From: Ruminococcaceae bacterium UBA5295
Lineage (GTDB): Bacteria; Bacillota; Clostridia; Oscillospirales; Acutalibacteraceae
Length of the DNA stretch: 64,000 nucleotides
NCBI GenBank assembly: GCA_002411365.1
Contig: DHSD01000030.1
Location: 34,923 to 98,922, forward strand
Direction: 5' to 3'
Shown: positions 18,342 through 26,690 of the stretch, in pieces
How positions within the stretch are numbered: position 1 is the stretch's first letter
Layout: the number at the start of each line of letters is the position of its first letter
Notes under the pieces: model-generated
What the model was told of the DNA's origin: nothing
The model's database searches: none
What the model saw: the letters and a program-made list of their open reading frames with translations, nothing else
Translations under genes and position numbers: made by a program

Positions 18342-18819
18342 TGAATACACTCCTTCGCTCATCCTGTTCGCCTTCAGGATCAAGTATCACACCGCCGTCT
18401 TTATAGCGCGTCAGTATGAAATGCGTTGAAGTGGAAAGCACAGAATCAAGCGTAGCAAGCTTGCGCATTACGAATACCGCTATATCGTGCATACTTTTGC
18501 CGTGTACCTTAACTGCGAGGTCATACCCGCCGGACATAAGGTACACACTGTCTACTTCTTCAAACTGCATTATGCGGTTCGCAATCTCGTCAAACCCGCG
18601 GTCGCGCTTAGGCGACACACGCAGCTCAATAAGTGCGCTCGATTTATTCTTGTCGACTTTTTCCCAGTTAACGAGGGCTTTGTAGCCGCGGATAACACCA
18701 TCCTTTTCATACTGCGTGATTTTTTTCGTCACTTCTTCTTCAGAGATGTTGAGCATTACGGCAAGCTGTTTTGTCGTGAGCCTCGCATTTTCATTTAGAA
18801 GGGAAAGCAGTTGATCCAT
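18334..18819 (-). CDS. Lrp/AsnC-family transcriptional regulator
   Basis: 161 residues from the ATG at 18819 (AAAGGAG 11 bases upstream). An N-terminal helix-turn-helix (about 1-55, LLNENARLTTKQLAVMLNISEEEV) is followed by an alpha/beta effector domain (about 60-145) with the RGYKALVNWEKV and EEVDSVYLMSGGYDLAVKVHGKSM segments, the latter being the RAM/ACT-like ligand region. A short charged tail follows. Lrp-like proteins sense amino acids and commonly regulate the adjacent gene; here that is the overlapping aminotransferase. The specific effector is unknown. Confidence 0.9.
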   Translation of the reverse strand: MDQLLSLLNENARLTTKQLAVMLNISEEEVTKKITQYEKDGVIRGYKALVNWEKVDKNKSSALIELRVSPKRDRGFDEIANRIMQFEEVDSVYLMSGGYDLAVKVHGKSMHDIAVFVMRKLATLDSVLSTSTHFILTRYKDGGVILDPEGEQDERRSVFSD

Positions 18820-18842
18820 TTTTATAAGCACTCCTTTCCATT

Positions 18843-19655
18843 TCAGCCAAGCGGCAGGACCTGCGGCTTGTGAGAAATATAAATCATGAAATGGTGAAAA
18901 CCGGCTTTGCAGAGTGCATCCATGCCTTGTTCAACTCCCGCACCGACATCTGCCCAGCGGTGTGCGTCCGAGCCGATTGTTACCAGCTTGCCGCCAAGTT
19001 GGTGATACCGCTTCAGCACAGAAATATCAGGCATTGAAACACCCAGCCTCTGGCGGAAGCCTGACGTATTGATTTCCAAAGCTTTTTGCCTACTGATAAG
19101 CGCTTTAAGCACCTCGTCGATACGGCTGTTCCACTTTTCCATATGTATCGGGATTTTATGCTCGCCGACAATGTAGCGCCATGGATATGTCAAATGCGCG
19201 AGGGAATCAAAATTTCCCCACTCAATAGTTTCCATGATTTCATCAAAGTAACTGTTGAGGAGACCCTCTATATTCTCATGCGAATAGTCAAGCCTGTAAA
19301 AGTCGGCCTTTCCCTTCACATTATGCACAGAAGCAAGTGTAAAATCAAAAGCACATGAACCAAGCGCCTTAGCAGCAGCGTCTGGATTTTGCACAGGTTG
19401 GCCCAGCTCCACGCCGGCAAAAACATGGAGGCGGCCGCTGAACACAGCCGCAGCCTTTTTAGCTTCAAAATAGGACTGAACGACAGAGCGGTCATACCCT
19501 TCGCTCGAAAAGGCATTGCATTCGCAGTGGTCTGTCACCGTAAGAGCGTACAGCCCAAGCCGCGCACCGCTTTCACACATCATCATGGCTGAATCTGCCG
19601 CGTCTTTACTGCAATCGGTATGAATATGGCTGTCTACAATATATCTGTATTTCAT
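18843..19655 (-). CDS. PHP-domain phosphatase, histidinol-phosphatase-like
   Basis: 270 residues. Metal-binding motifs of the PHP fold are visible: VDSHIHTDCSKDA at residues 7-19, LTVTDHCECNAF, FAGVELGQPV, LASVHN, LAHLTYPWRY and GSDAHRWADVG. The set matches the HisK/HisJ-type histidinol phosphatase of Gram-positive bacteria, although no other his gene is nearby, so a different phosphoester substrate remains possible. GGAGGGG lies about 12 bases before the ATG. First gene of the minus-strand run that continues into lrp (23-base gap). Confidence 0.82.
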   Translation of the reverse strand: MKYRYIVDSHIHTDCSKDAADSAMMMCESGARLGLYALTVTDHCECNAFSSEGYDRSVVQSYFEAKKAAAVFSGRLHVFAGVELGQPVQNPDAAAKALGSCAFDFTLASVHNVKGKADFYRLDYSHENIEGLLNSYFDEIMETIEWGNFDSLAHLTYPWRYIVGEHKIPIHMEKWNSRIDEVLKALISRQKALEINTSGFRQRLGVSMPDISVLKRYHQLGGKLVTIGSDAHRWADVGAGVEQGMDALCKAGFHHFMIYISHKPQVLPLG

Positions 19656-19740
19656 TTTGTCAGAATACCCCTCCGATCGTCCAACATCAATGTTATTTCC
19701 GACACCACCTAAATCTGCATATTAACCGACATACTATTGT

Positions 19741-19759
19741 TTATGTTATATTAACATAA
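19741..19759. promoter_or_regulatory. Perfect 19-base palindrome in divergent promoter region
   Basis: TTATGTTA-TAT-TAACATAA, arms of eight bases, in the 288-base gap between the PHP gene and the ACT gene. It looks like a repressor dimer site. The rest of this gap holds only the promoter of the ACT gene. No matching regulator can be named. Confidence 0.45.
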
Positions 19760-19874
19760 TAAGCAACATTATTATAGATAAAAAATAGATATTTTATTAA
19801 ACGGTGTATTTAATTTTTTCAGCAGATTGCTGATTAGAATAATTTATATTTCTTTACAGCAAATTTTGGCGAAC

Positions 19875-19903
19875 TTGACAAAAATAATTTCCACGTGCAT
19901 ACT
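19875..19903 (+). promoter_or_regulatory. Promoter for the ACT-UPF0210 pair
   Basis: Consensus TTGACA (19875-19880), 17 bases, then CATACT (19898-19903), about 40 bases before the ACT-protein start codon. Confidence 0.55.
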
Positions 19904-19943
19904 TATGCGAAAAGACTATAAAAAGGTATATGGAGGGAAAAAT

Positions 19944-20213
19944 ATGCATGCTGTAATTTCAGTTATCGGCAAAGACAGAGTTGGCATTTTGGCACGCGTA
20001 TCCGGCATCTGCGCAAAGCATCAGGTAAATGTAACCGATGTGACCCAGTCCGTAACGGAGAACCTTTTCGCTATGATAATGCTTGTAGACATATCAAAGT
20101 GCAACGTGCCGTTCAGCCGCTTTGCAGATGAGCTTACAGAAGCTGGCAAGGAAATGGGCGTTTCAATCCATACGGTGCACGAGGATATTTACAATTCAAT
20201 GCACCATATCTAA
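19944..20213 (+). CDS. ACT-domain protein (UPF0237 family)
   Basis: 89 residues. The open frame extends upstream, but the ATG at 19944 has GGAGGG 7 bases before it and begins MHAVISVIGKDRVGILARVSG, the classic start of a single ACT domain with the GIL-A ligand-binding turn. The remainder (VTQSVTENLFAMIMLVDIS) completes the fold. ACT domains bind amino acids or other small ligands. The UPF0237 protein is regularly encoded next to the UPF0210 protein, as here (43-base gap), so the pair probably acts together, the ACT protein as a sensor. Function unknown. Confidence 0.88.
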   Translation: MHAVISVIGKDRVGILARVSGICAKHQVNVTDVTQSVTENLFAMIMLVDISKCNVPFSRFADELTEAGKEMGVSIHTVHEDIYNSMHHI

Positions 20214-20256
20214 ATGGAAAACCAACATTCCCAACATTTAAGGAGAAAACTGGAAA

Positions 20257-21615
20257 ATGATAAATACGGATGATATTCTTGAGACCATACATATGATTGA
20301 TGATGAGAACCTGGACGTCAGGACCATCACAATGGGGATTTCGCTACTTGACTGCATTGACTCGGACATTGATAAAGCATGTGATAAAATTTACGATAAA
20401 ATATGCAATTATGCTGGTAATCTTGTAAAAACTGGTGAAGATATAAGCAAGGAATACGGTATTCCTATAATAAATAAGCGCGTTTCAGTAACGCCTATTT
20501 CCATGGTTGCCGCCGCTTGCCCAGGCAAAAACCCGGTGCGTTTTGCGCTGGCACTTGACCGTGCCGCCAAAGCCATCGGGGTAAATTTTATCGGCGGATA
20601 CTCAGCACTCGTGCAGAAAGGCTTTGCCCCAGGCGACTACGCCGTTATCCAAAGCATTCCGGAAGCCTTGAGCCGCACCGACCTCGTCTGCTCATCTGTA
20701 AACGTCGGCACTACAAAAGCAGGCATAAACATGGACGCCGTAGCAAAAATGGGGCATATTATACTGGATACGGCAAAGGCCACAGCCGACAGGAACTGCA
20801 TAGGCCCCGCAAAGCTTGTTGTTTTTTGCAATGCACCTGAAGACAACCCGTTCATGGCAGGCGCTTTCCAAGGGCCGGGCGAACCAGACTGCGAAATCAA
20901 CGTAGGTGTTTCTGGACCTGGCGTTGTGCGAACCGCGATTAAAAAAGCCGGCGACTGCGACATTGCGGAAGTTGCAAATATTGTGAAAAAAACAGCTTTT
21001 AAAGTTACGCGTATGGGGCAACTTGTTGCACAGGAAGCGTCAAAGCGGCTTTGCGTGCCGTTCGGGATAGTTGACCTTTCGCTTGCGCCAACACCTGCCG
21101 TCGGTGATTCCGTAGCCCATATTCTGGAGGAAATGGGCCTTGAAAGCTGCGGTGCCCATGGTACTACTGCATGCCTCGCGCTTCTCAATGACGCCGTAAA
21201 AAAAGGCGGAATAATGGCTTCGTCGCACGTTGGCGGTCTCTCAGGTGCTTTTATACCAGTCACTGAAGATGCCGGAATGATAGACGCGGCACGCTGTGGC
21301 TCCCTTTCAATCACGAAGCTTGAAGCCATGACAGCCGTCTGCTCCGTAGGCCTCGACATGATAGCCATACCCGGAGATGTTCCGCCTGAAATCATCTCGG
21401 CAATCATTGCCGACGAAGCCGCAATAGGGCTTGTAAACAGCAAAACCACAGCAGTACGCCTCATTCCGGCAATAGGCAAAAAAGCAGGCGATGAGATCAG
21501 TTTCGGCGGGCTTCTCGGCGGCGGGCCAGTCATGGAGGTAAATCGCTATTCCCCGCTGAGATTCATCAGTCGCGGCGGTCGTTTTCCTGCACCTTTGCAG
21601 AGTTTAAAGAATTAA
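20257..21615 (+). CDS. UPF0210 / DUF711 family protein (PFL-like fold)
   Basis: 452 residues, the usual length for the family. The N-terminus ([28 protein letters not shown]), the [13 protein letters not shown] segment, GPGVVRTAI, and the C-terminal [24 protein letters not shown] are recognisable UPF0210 features. Proteins of this group have a pyruvate-formate-lyase-like barrel, but no glycyl-radical motif is present here and no reaction is established. AAGGAG precedes the ATG by 11 bases. It is paired with an ACT-domain gene, which suggests a metabolic enzyme under amino-acid or nucleotide control (inference). Confidence 0.88.
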   Translation: MINTDDILETIHMIDDENLDVRTITMGISLLDCIDSDIDKACDKIYDKICNYAGNLVKTGEDISKEYGIPIINKRVSVTPISMVAAACPGKNPVRFALALDRAAKAIGVNFIGGYSALVQKGFAPGDYAVIQSIPEALSRTDLVCSSVNVGTTKAGINMDAVAKMGHIILDTAKATADRNCIGPAKLVVFCNAPEDNPFMAGAFQGPGEPDCEINVGVSGPGVVRTAIKKAGDCDIAEVANIVKKTAFKVTRMGQLVAQEASKRLCVPFGIVDLSLAPTPAVGDSVAHILEEMGLESCGAHGTTACLALLNDAVKKGGIMASSHVGGLSGAFIPVTEDAGMIDAARCGSLSITKLEAMTAVCSVGLDMIAIPGDVPPEIISAIIADEAAIGLVNSKTTAVRLIPAIGKKAGDEISFGGLLGGGPVMEVNRYSPLRFISRGGRFPAPLQSLKN

Positions 21616-21684
21616 CGGGCCTCATATTAGCACTTTCACTATATTATTCTTCAAATAGTCTGCTATATTTAACGATAGGCTTTC

Positions 21685-21713
21685 TTGAAAATGGAGAAAT
21701 TTAAGAATATAAT
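21685..21713 (+). promoter_or_regulatory. Promoter of the V-type ATPase operon
   Basis: TTGAAA (21685-21690), 17 bases, consensus TATAAT (21708-21713), about 48 bases before the first ATPase gene. Confidence 0.7.
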
Positions 21714-21760
21714 GTGTTGTTGTCCAAATTTCTACAGGTAGAACTGGAGGTGCTTAATAC

Positions 21761-22078
21761 ATGCAAGATCTTATGAAGCAAATCGTAGATATGGACCGTC
21801 AGGCACGGAAAATAACAGATTCTGCTCAGAAAGAAAAGTTGGACTCTGAAAAAGAAATCGCGAAAAATCGCGAAGAAATACGCGATAAATATCTTGAGGA
21901 AGCAAAACACCGCATAGCAAAGCTTGAACCAAAAGAAAGGGAAGCTGCCGAAAGGGCATGGAAAGAAACAGATAAAAAGAACAAGCAGACTATGCAGAGG
22001 ACTAATGCCATGTATGCCCAAAAGGGCAGCGAATGGGTTGCAGAGATAACTAAGCGGGTGACTGGAGGCATTTCTTAA
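21761..22078 (+). CDS. V-type ATPase peripheral-stalk subunit (G/H-like, coiled coil)
   Basis: 105 residues, almost wholly charged and helical (about 5-90), with heptad-like spacing through KITDSAQKEKLDSEKEI and EAKHRIAKLEPKEREAAE. It has no membrane segment. Position as first gene of the nine-gene V-ATPase operon, and size, fit the subunit G/H (NtpF/AhaH-like) that pairs with subunit E in the peripheral stalks. Sequence conservation in this subunit is low, so the call rests mostly on context. It overlaps the next gene by one base (TAATG). Confidence 0.75.
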   Translation: MQDLMKQIVDMDRQARKITDSAQKEKLDSEKEIAKNREEIRDKYLEEAKHRIAKLEPKEREAAERAWKETDKKNKQTMQRTNAMYAQKGSEWVAEITKRVTGGIS

Positions 22079-23151
22079 TGCTGAATTCAATGTCCTCAAA
22101 TGTTATACTTGCGAAAGCCCGTACACGCTACGGCGGAAGCCTTAGTGCTGAAGACTACAGTGCGCTGCTGAAATGTAAGGATGTTGCCGAAGTTGCCGGG
22201 TACCTTAAAAATCATACCGCATACAGCAAATCACTTGCAGGAATTTCTGAAAGCGATATCCACCGCGGCCATCTCGAATCAATACTGAAGCAGCATCTGG
22301 CCGAGGATTACGCTTCCCTCACAAAATATGAGATGGAAATAAACACGCATTTTCCCAAAAGCCTTGTGCAGCATGATGAAATTGAATATCTGCTGCGCGC
22401 TGTAATTTCCATAAACTCAGGGGCTTCTGCAGAGAAATCGTATTTTTTCCCACCTTATATGATTCATAGCTCGGCGCTTAATCTCCGTGCACTTGCGAAA
22501 GTTAAAACCAAAGATGACCTGAAAAAAGTAATACAGCACACACCCTACGAAAAACTGATGATGCCATATCTTGAAAAATCGGAAAGCCGCATTGACTATG
22601 CTGAAATTGAAAACGCACTTTACCATTATTTTTATTCAGGCGTAATTGAAACCGTCAGAAACAATTTCTCGGGCACGCCGCGGAAGCAGCTCCTCGAGAT
22701 ATGCAACACTTACCTTGACCTTGACAATTACGTCCGCATAGTGCGCATGAAGTTCCAGTATGGGGCGAGTGCCGAATTGGCCAGGAAGGCGCTTTTGCCA
22801 TCTGGATTTTTCAGCAGCAACAGAATTGACAGAATGCTGAACGCAGAAACTGAAAAAGAGGAGCAGCAGATTTTAACGCAGACATCTGTTGGAAAACGCA
22901 TACTTAAAATGCCGTACGCCTACCTTGACGAGCTCCCAGTCAGAATGGTTTACAGGCTTTGCAGGCACTATATAAATTATTCAATTTATCCTGCTGTTGT
23001 TTTCATCTCGTATGTTTTCCTAAGCAAAACTGAAACGAGCAATATAATCACTATTATCGAAGGAAAACGCTACCAGTTTGCACCGGATGAAATCAAAAAA
23101 CTTCTTATCCTCGACGAGCCCCAGCAGTCAGATAACCAAACCGCAAGCTGA
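22078..23151 (+). CDS. V-type ATPase subunit C (d-like, NtpC)
   Basis: 357 residues, soluble and mainly helical. The N-terminal NVILAKARTRYGGSLSAEDYSALLKCKDVAEVAGYLKNHT pattern and the NTYLDLDNYVRIVRMKFQYG segment match V-ATPase subunit C/d, the funnel that joins the central stalk to the K-ring. Length is typical (about 330-360). It lies between the stalk subunit and subunit I. There are no unusual features. Confidence 0.88.
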   Translation: MLNSMSSNVILAKARTRYGGSLSAEDYSALLKCKDVAEVAGYLKNHTAYSKSLAGISESDIHRGHLESILKQHLAEDYASLTKYEMEINTHFPKSLVQHDEIEYLLRAVISINSGASAEKSYFFPPYMIHSSALNLRALAKVKTKDDLKKVIQHTPYEKLMMPYLEKSESRIDYAEIENALYHYFYSGVIETVRNNFSGTPRKQLLEICNTYLDLDNYVRIVRMKFQYGASAELARKALLPSGFFSSNRIDRMLNAETEKEEQQILTQTSVGKRILKMPYAYLDELPVRMVYRLCRHYINYSIYPAVVFISYVFLSKTETSNIITIIEGKRYQFAPDEIKKLLILDEPQQSDNQTAS

Positions 23152-23214
23152 ATGTTGTAATTTTAATAACGTCCTATGAGTCCCAATTCTAAATTTAAGG
23201 AAGGAGTTATTGCG

Positions 23215-25164
23215 TTGGCTGTCGTAAAAATCGAACTCCTAAATGTAATCGGCAAAATGGAAGAATTGGACGAAGCTACAGTAGCACTTGGAAAAACACG
23301 CGTTTTCCATCCTGATAATGCCCTTTCGTTTTATTCCGACACAACCGACTTTTCGCCTGTGAGTGAAGCAAACCCATACTCAAAACCGATGGGAACTTTG
23401 GCGGAACTTCTTGATTCGATTGGCAAAAAAAGCGAACTTTCAAGTATACGCTATCCAAAAACAGCTGTTCTGCCTGTGCAGAACTGGCAGAAATATATTG
23501 ATTCTTTTTCTGCTTCAGTGCATGGCCTTTTATCAGAGAAGCAGAAATGCACAGATGAGATTAGAAACTGCGATACATCTGTAGGTAAAATAAGGCACTT
23601 TGATGGGCTTAACCTGGATTTGGATGAGCTAAAAAAATGCCAGTTTGTTAAAATACGTTTTGGGTCACTCCCTGAAGAAAGTTATAAAAAGCTTTCGAGT
23701 TACACGGAAAACCCTTACGTTGCATTTTTCCCCAGCAAATTTGAAAATGCGCTTTACTGGGGAATGTACTGTGCTCCAGTCGACCAGATTGAAGAAGTCG
23801 ACCGTATCTTTGCAGGTCTCTATTTTGAGCGTGTTTCGTTGCAGGAATATAGCGGGACGGTTTCATCTGCGATCAATGATTTTATCAGCAAAAAGAAGGA
23901 CTCGGAAGCCGAAATAGCGCATATCGATTCCGAAATCAAGTCATACTGGGAAAAAGAACGGTCGACGTTTTTTGGCGTTTATGTGTGGCTGAATGAAAAA
24001 TCAACATATTATGACATGAGGCATTACGCTGCACGCTATGGTGACAATTTCATAATAGCTGGATGGGTCCCATCTGATAAAGAGAATGACGTAAAGGTAT
24101 CGCTTGACAAGCTAAAAACAGTTAAATATTCTTTTGATAAGGCATCAAGCCCTGAAGTGCTCAGGCATTCTCCACCTATAAAACTCAACAACAAAAAACT
24201 ATGGCGTCCATTTGAGCTCTTTATTGATGTTTACGGCCTTCCTTCTTACAACGAGATAGACCCAACAGCTTTTGTTGCAATTACCTATTTTCTTTTCTTT
24301 GGCCTTATGTTTGCCGACCTTGGTCAAGGGCTCTGCATAGTTCTTATAGGGCTGCTGCTTTGGAAAAAGAAACGCTCGGCTCTCGGGCGTGTGATGATAC
24401 CTTGCGGCATTGCGTCTTCCATAGTTGGTACTTTATTTGGCTCCGTATTTGGGTTTGAGCACGCCCTTGATCCAATGTACAAGGCAGTATTTGGGCTTTC
24501 GCAGAAACCAATTTCCGTGATGGACAATCCTGTTGGTGTTGTTAATTTTGCCATCGGCCTTGGCGTTCTTATGGTAATGCTGGCAATACTCACCAATATT
24601 TTTGCATCGCTGAAACGCAGGCAGTATACAAGTGGCCTGTTTGGCCCAAATGGAATAGCGGGATTCATTTTTTACACAGCCGTTATTTTTGGCCTTTCCG
24701 AACAGGTAATATTCAGCAAGCCAGTTTTCACACCGTCTTATGTAGTGTGCTTTATTGTCATTCCGCTTGTGCTTATGATGTTCCGCAATGTACTCGGTGG
24801 CCTCATGGAAGGAAAGCCAGACTGGAAACCCGAAAGCTGGGGCGAAATGATTATGGAAAACTTCTTTGAAGTTTTCGAATATGTACTTAGCTATATTACA
24901 AATACAATCAGCTTTATACGTATCGGGGCTTATGTGCTTGTACACGCTGGCATGATGCTTGTAACTTTCAAGCTTGCAGAGTTCTGCGGAGGCGGCATTG
25001 GCTATGTTCTTGTACTCATACTCGGCAATGCTTTTGTCATTGCACTTGAAGGTTTGCTTTCAGGCGTGCAGTCGCTAAGGCTTGAGTTTTACGAACTTTT
25101 CAGCCGTTTCTATGATGGTTCAGGCCGACCTTATACCCCAGTTGCTGTAGGTCAGGAAGCTTAA
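23215..25164 (+). CDS. V-type ATPase subunit I (a-subunit, NtpI)
   Basis: 649 residues from TTG 23215, chosen because AAGGAG (23201-23206) is 8 bases upstream; the ATG at 23176 lacks a ribosome site. The N-terminal half (about 1-330) is soluble and coiled-coil rich, starting VVKIELLNVIGKMEELDEA. The C-terminal half has about seven membrane segments (TAFVAITYFLFFGLMFADLGQG onward) including the segment SYITNTISFIRIGAYVLVHAG, which carries the conserved Arg facing the K-ring carboxylates. It forms the ion half-channels. Length agrees with bacterial NtpI. Confidence 0.93.
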   Translation: MAVVKIELLNVIGKMEELDEATVALGKTRVFHPDNALSFYSDTTDFSPVSEANPYSKPMGTLAELLDSIGKKSELSSIRYPKTAVLPVQNWQKYIDSFSASVHGLLSEKQKCTDEIRNCDTSVGKIRHFDGLNLDLDELKKCQFVKIRFGSLPEESYKKLSSYTENPYVAFFPSKFENALYWGMYCAPVDQIEEVDRIFAGLYFERVSLQEYSGTVSSAINDFISKKKDSEAEIAHIDSEIKSYWEKERSTFFGVYVWLNEKSTYYDMRHYAARYGDNFIIAGWVPSDKENDVKVSLDKLKTVKYSFDKASSPEVLRHSPPIKLNNKKLWRPFELFIDVYGLPSYNEIDPTAFVAITYFLFFGLMFADLGQGLCIVLIGLLLWKKKRSALGRVMIPCGIASSIVGTLFGSVFGFEHALDPMYKAVFGLSQKPISVMDNPVGVVNFAIGLGVLMVMLAILTNIFASLKRRQYTSGLFGPNGIAGFIFYTAVIFGLSEQVIFSKPVFTPSYVVCFIVIPLVLMMFRNVLGGLMEGKPDWKPESWGEMIMENFFEVFEYVLSYITNTISFIRIGAYVLVHAGMMLVTFKLAEFCGGGIGYVLVLILGNAFVIALEGLLSGVQSLRLEFYELFSRFYDGSGRPYTPVAVGQEA

Positions 25165-25256
25165 ATTACTTTTTTAGAGCATCTTGATTTCTTATGATTA
25201 TTTAATAATTATTTGGATCTTATTTTTATGTTTATTGAATTTTAGGAGGAAAAAAT

Positions 25257-25700
25257 ATGGATATCGTTTTTATGCTTCTGCCAATCGTTTTTCTGGTCGC
25301 TTCTGTAATTTACGCGATTCATTCTGTTAAAAATGGAGCAAGCAAAAAGAAAGCCGTCATCACTCAGGTTGTTTCATTCGCAGCTGTATGCGTCATCTCA
25401 ATGGCTGTGCCTGCCGTCGCTTCAGCAGCGACATCAGGCAGCACATCGGCCGCACCGGCAACAACGTCTTCACAGCCTGCTGATTCCCAGAAAGGCATGT
25501 CAATGATAGGCATAGCAATTGCTGATGGACTTGCATCAATTGGCGGCGGCATTGCTGTTGCAACTGCAGCTCCTGCTGCAATTGGCGCATCCGGCGAAAA
25601 CCCGAAAAACTTTGCAAAAGGCCTTATATTTGTAGCCCTTGGCGAAGGTATTGCTATTTATGGACTTCTGCTTGCTATCCTGATGCTCCAAAAAGTCTGA
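25257..25700 (+). CDS. V-type ATPase subunit K (proteolipid ring) with N-terminal extra segment
   Basis: 147 residues. The C-terminal half (about 80-147) is one proteolipid hairpin: GIAIADGLASIGGGIAVATAAPAAIGA, the polar loop SGENPKNFAKG, and FVALGEGIAIYGLL with the ion-binding Glu. The N-terminal half has a membrane helix (4-22), a lysine-rich turn, a second helix ending AVPAVASA and a Ser/Thr/Ala linker (about 58-78); it does not look like a second carboxylate hairpin. So only one Glu is present per chain. The Glu is followed by Gly rather than Ser/Thr, which may argue against Na+ specificity (tentative). GGAGG lies upstream of the ATG. Confidence 0.85.
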   Translation: MDIVFMLLPIVFLVASVIYAIHSVKNGASKKKAVITQVVSFAAVCVISMAVPAVASAATSGSTSAAPATTSSQPADSQKGMSMIGIAIADGLASIGGGIAVATAAPAAIGASGENPKNFAKGLIFVALGEGIAIYGLLLAILMLQKV

Positions 25701-25724
25701 GCAGAAACGGAGAAAAAGAGAGTT

Positions 25725-26033
25725 ATGCGATTTTACCTTATCAGCGATAATGTTGACACACAGGTAGGCATGCGCCTCGCCGGCATTGAAGGAGTAGTCG
25801 CACATACGGCTGTGGAGGTTAAAAAAGCACTTAAGTATGCTCTTGACCATGATGACATAGCCGTCGTCCTTATTACCGAGGCCTTGCTTTCGATGTGTCC
25901 ATCCGATATTTACGACATTAAGCTGAACCGCCGCCGTCCCCTGATCGTCGAGATCCCAGATCGCCATGGCAACGGTTGTACAAAAGATACTATTACCAAC
26001 TATGTACGTGAAGCAATCGGTGTAAAGATTTAA
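25725..26033 (+). CDS. V-type ATPase subunit F (NtpG)
   Basis: 102 residues. MRFYLISDNVDTQVGMRLAG followed by VAVVLITEALL-type and PLIVEIPDRHG matches subunit F, the small central-stalk protein with a Rossmann-like fold and a flexible C-terminal helix. Its order after K and before E fits. It is separated by 24 bases from K and 28 from E. Confidence 0.9.
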   Translation: MRFYLISDNVDTQVGMRLAGIEGVVAHTAVEVKKALKYALDHDDIAVVLITEALLSMCPSDIYDIKLNRRRPLIVEIPDRHGNGCTKDTITNYVREAIGVKI

Positions 26034-26061
26034 AGCAGCTCAGAAGAACAGGGGTGCTGGA

Positions 26062-26661
26062 ATGACAGATATTGAAGAAGAAAAACGCGATAAATTTTCG
26101 GCTGCCATTAACCATTACGCAGAAGAGCAGCGCAGGCAGATTGAAAATGAAATTGCAGATTACAAAAATAAAAAGCTTGAAGAAACTGAAAAGCAGGTTC
26201 TTTTTGAATGCTACCGGATGATTCAAAAGGAAATCGCACAGATGAGAAATAAAATTTCTCAGGAAATGTCAAAGCGAGCTATGAATGCGCGCCGCGAATT
26301 GCTAAAAAGGCGCAGCCAGATTACTTCAGAGGTCTTTGCAAAAGCTATTGACAACTTAAATGCCTTTACAGGCACTGACGGTTATGCGGCTTTTTTAAAA
26401 AAAGCCGCACATGAGTTCGGCAAGCTTTTTGCAGAGCCTGGAATTGTAATTTATATGCGTAAACAGGATGAAAATTATAAGGACGCTGTCCGGTCTGCTT
26501 TAGGATATGACTGCATATTTCAGATAGACAATACAATCAAAATTGGTGGAATTAAAGCATCTCATCCAAAGCGGGGTATACTGGCGGATGAAACGCTTGA
26601 TACTCTCCTGACGGACCAGTACCAGTGGTTTGAAGCCAATTCCGGGCTGGCCAACGTTTAA
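26062..26661 (+). CDS. V-type ATPase subunit E (NtpE)
   Basis: 199 residues. A long N-terminal charged helix (about 1-85) with repeated Lys/Glu and a globular C-terminal domain (about 105-199) containing GGIKASHPKRGILADETLDTLL, typical of subunit E. It pairs with the G/H-like subunit encoded first in the operon to form the peripheral stalk. Length is usual for the family. Confidence 0.88.
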   Translation: MTDIEEEKRDKFSAAINHYAEEQRRQIENEIADYKNKKLEETEKQVLFECYRMIQKEIAQMRNKISQEMSKRAMNARRELLKRRSQITSEVFAKAIDNLNAFTGTDGYAAFLKKAAHEFGKLFAEPGIVIYMRKQDENYKDAVRSALGYDCIFQIDNTIKIGGIKASHPKRGILADETLDTLLTDQYQWFEANSGLANV

Positions 26662-26690
26662 AAGGGATTTCTGCATCGGAGATGAAGTAA

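Noticed and set aside
20637..21533. 298-codon frame antisense to the UPF0210 gene
   Set aside because: Mirror of a well-supported gene; no ribosome site, low-complexity Ser/Pro/Ala composition.
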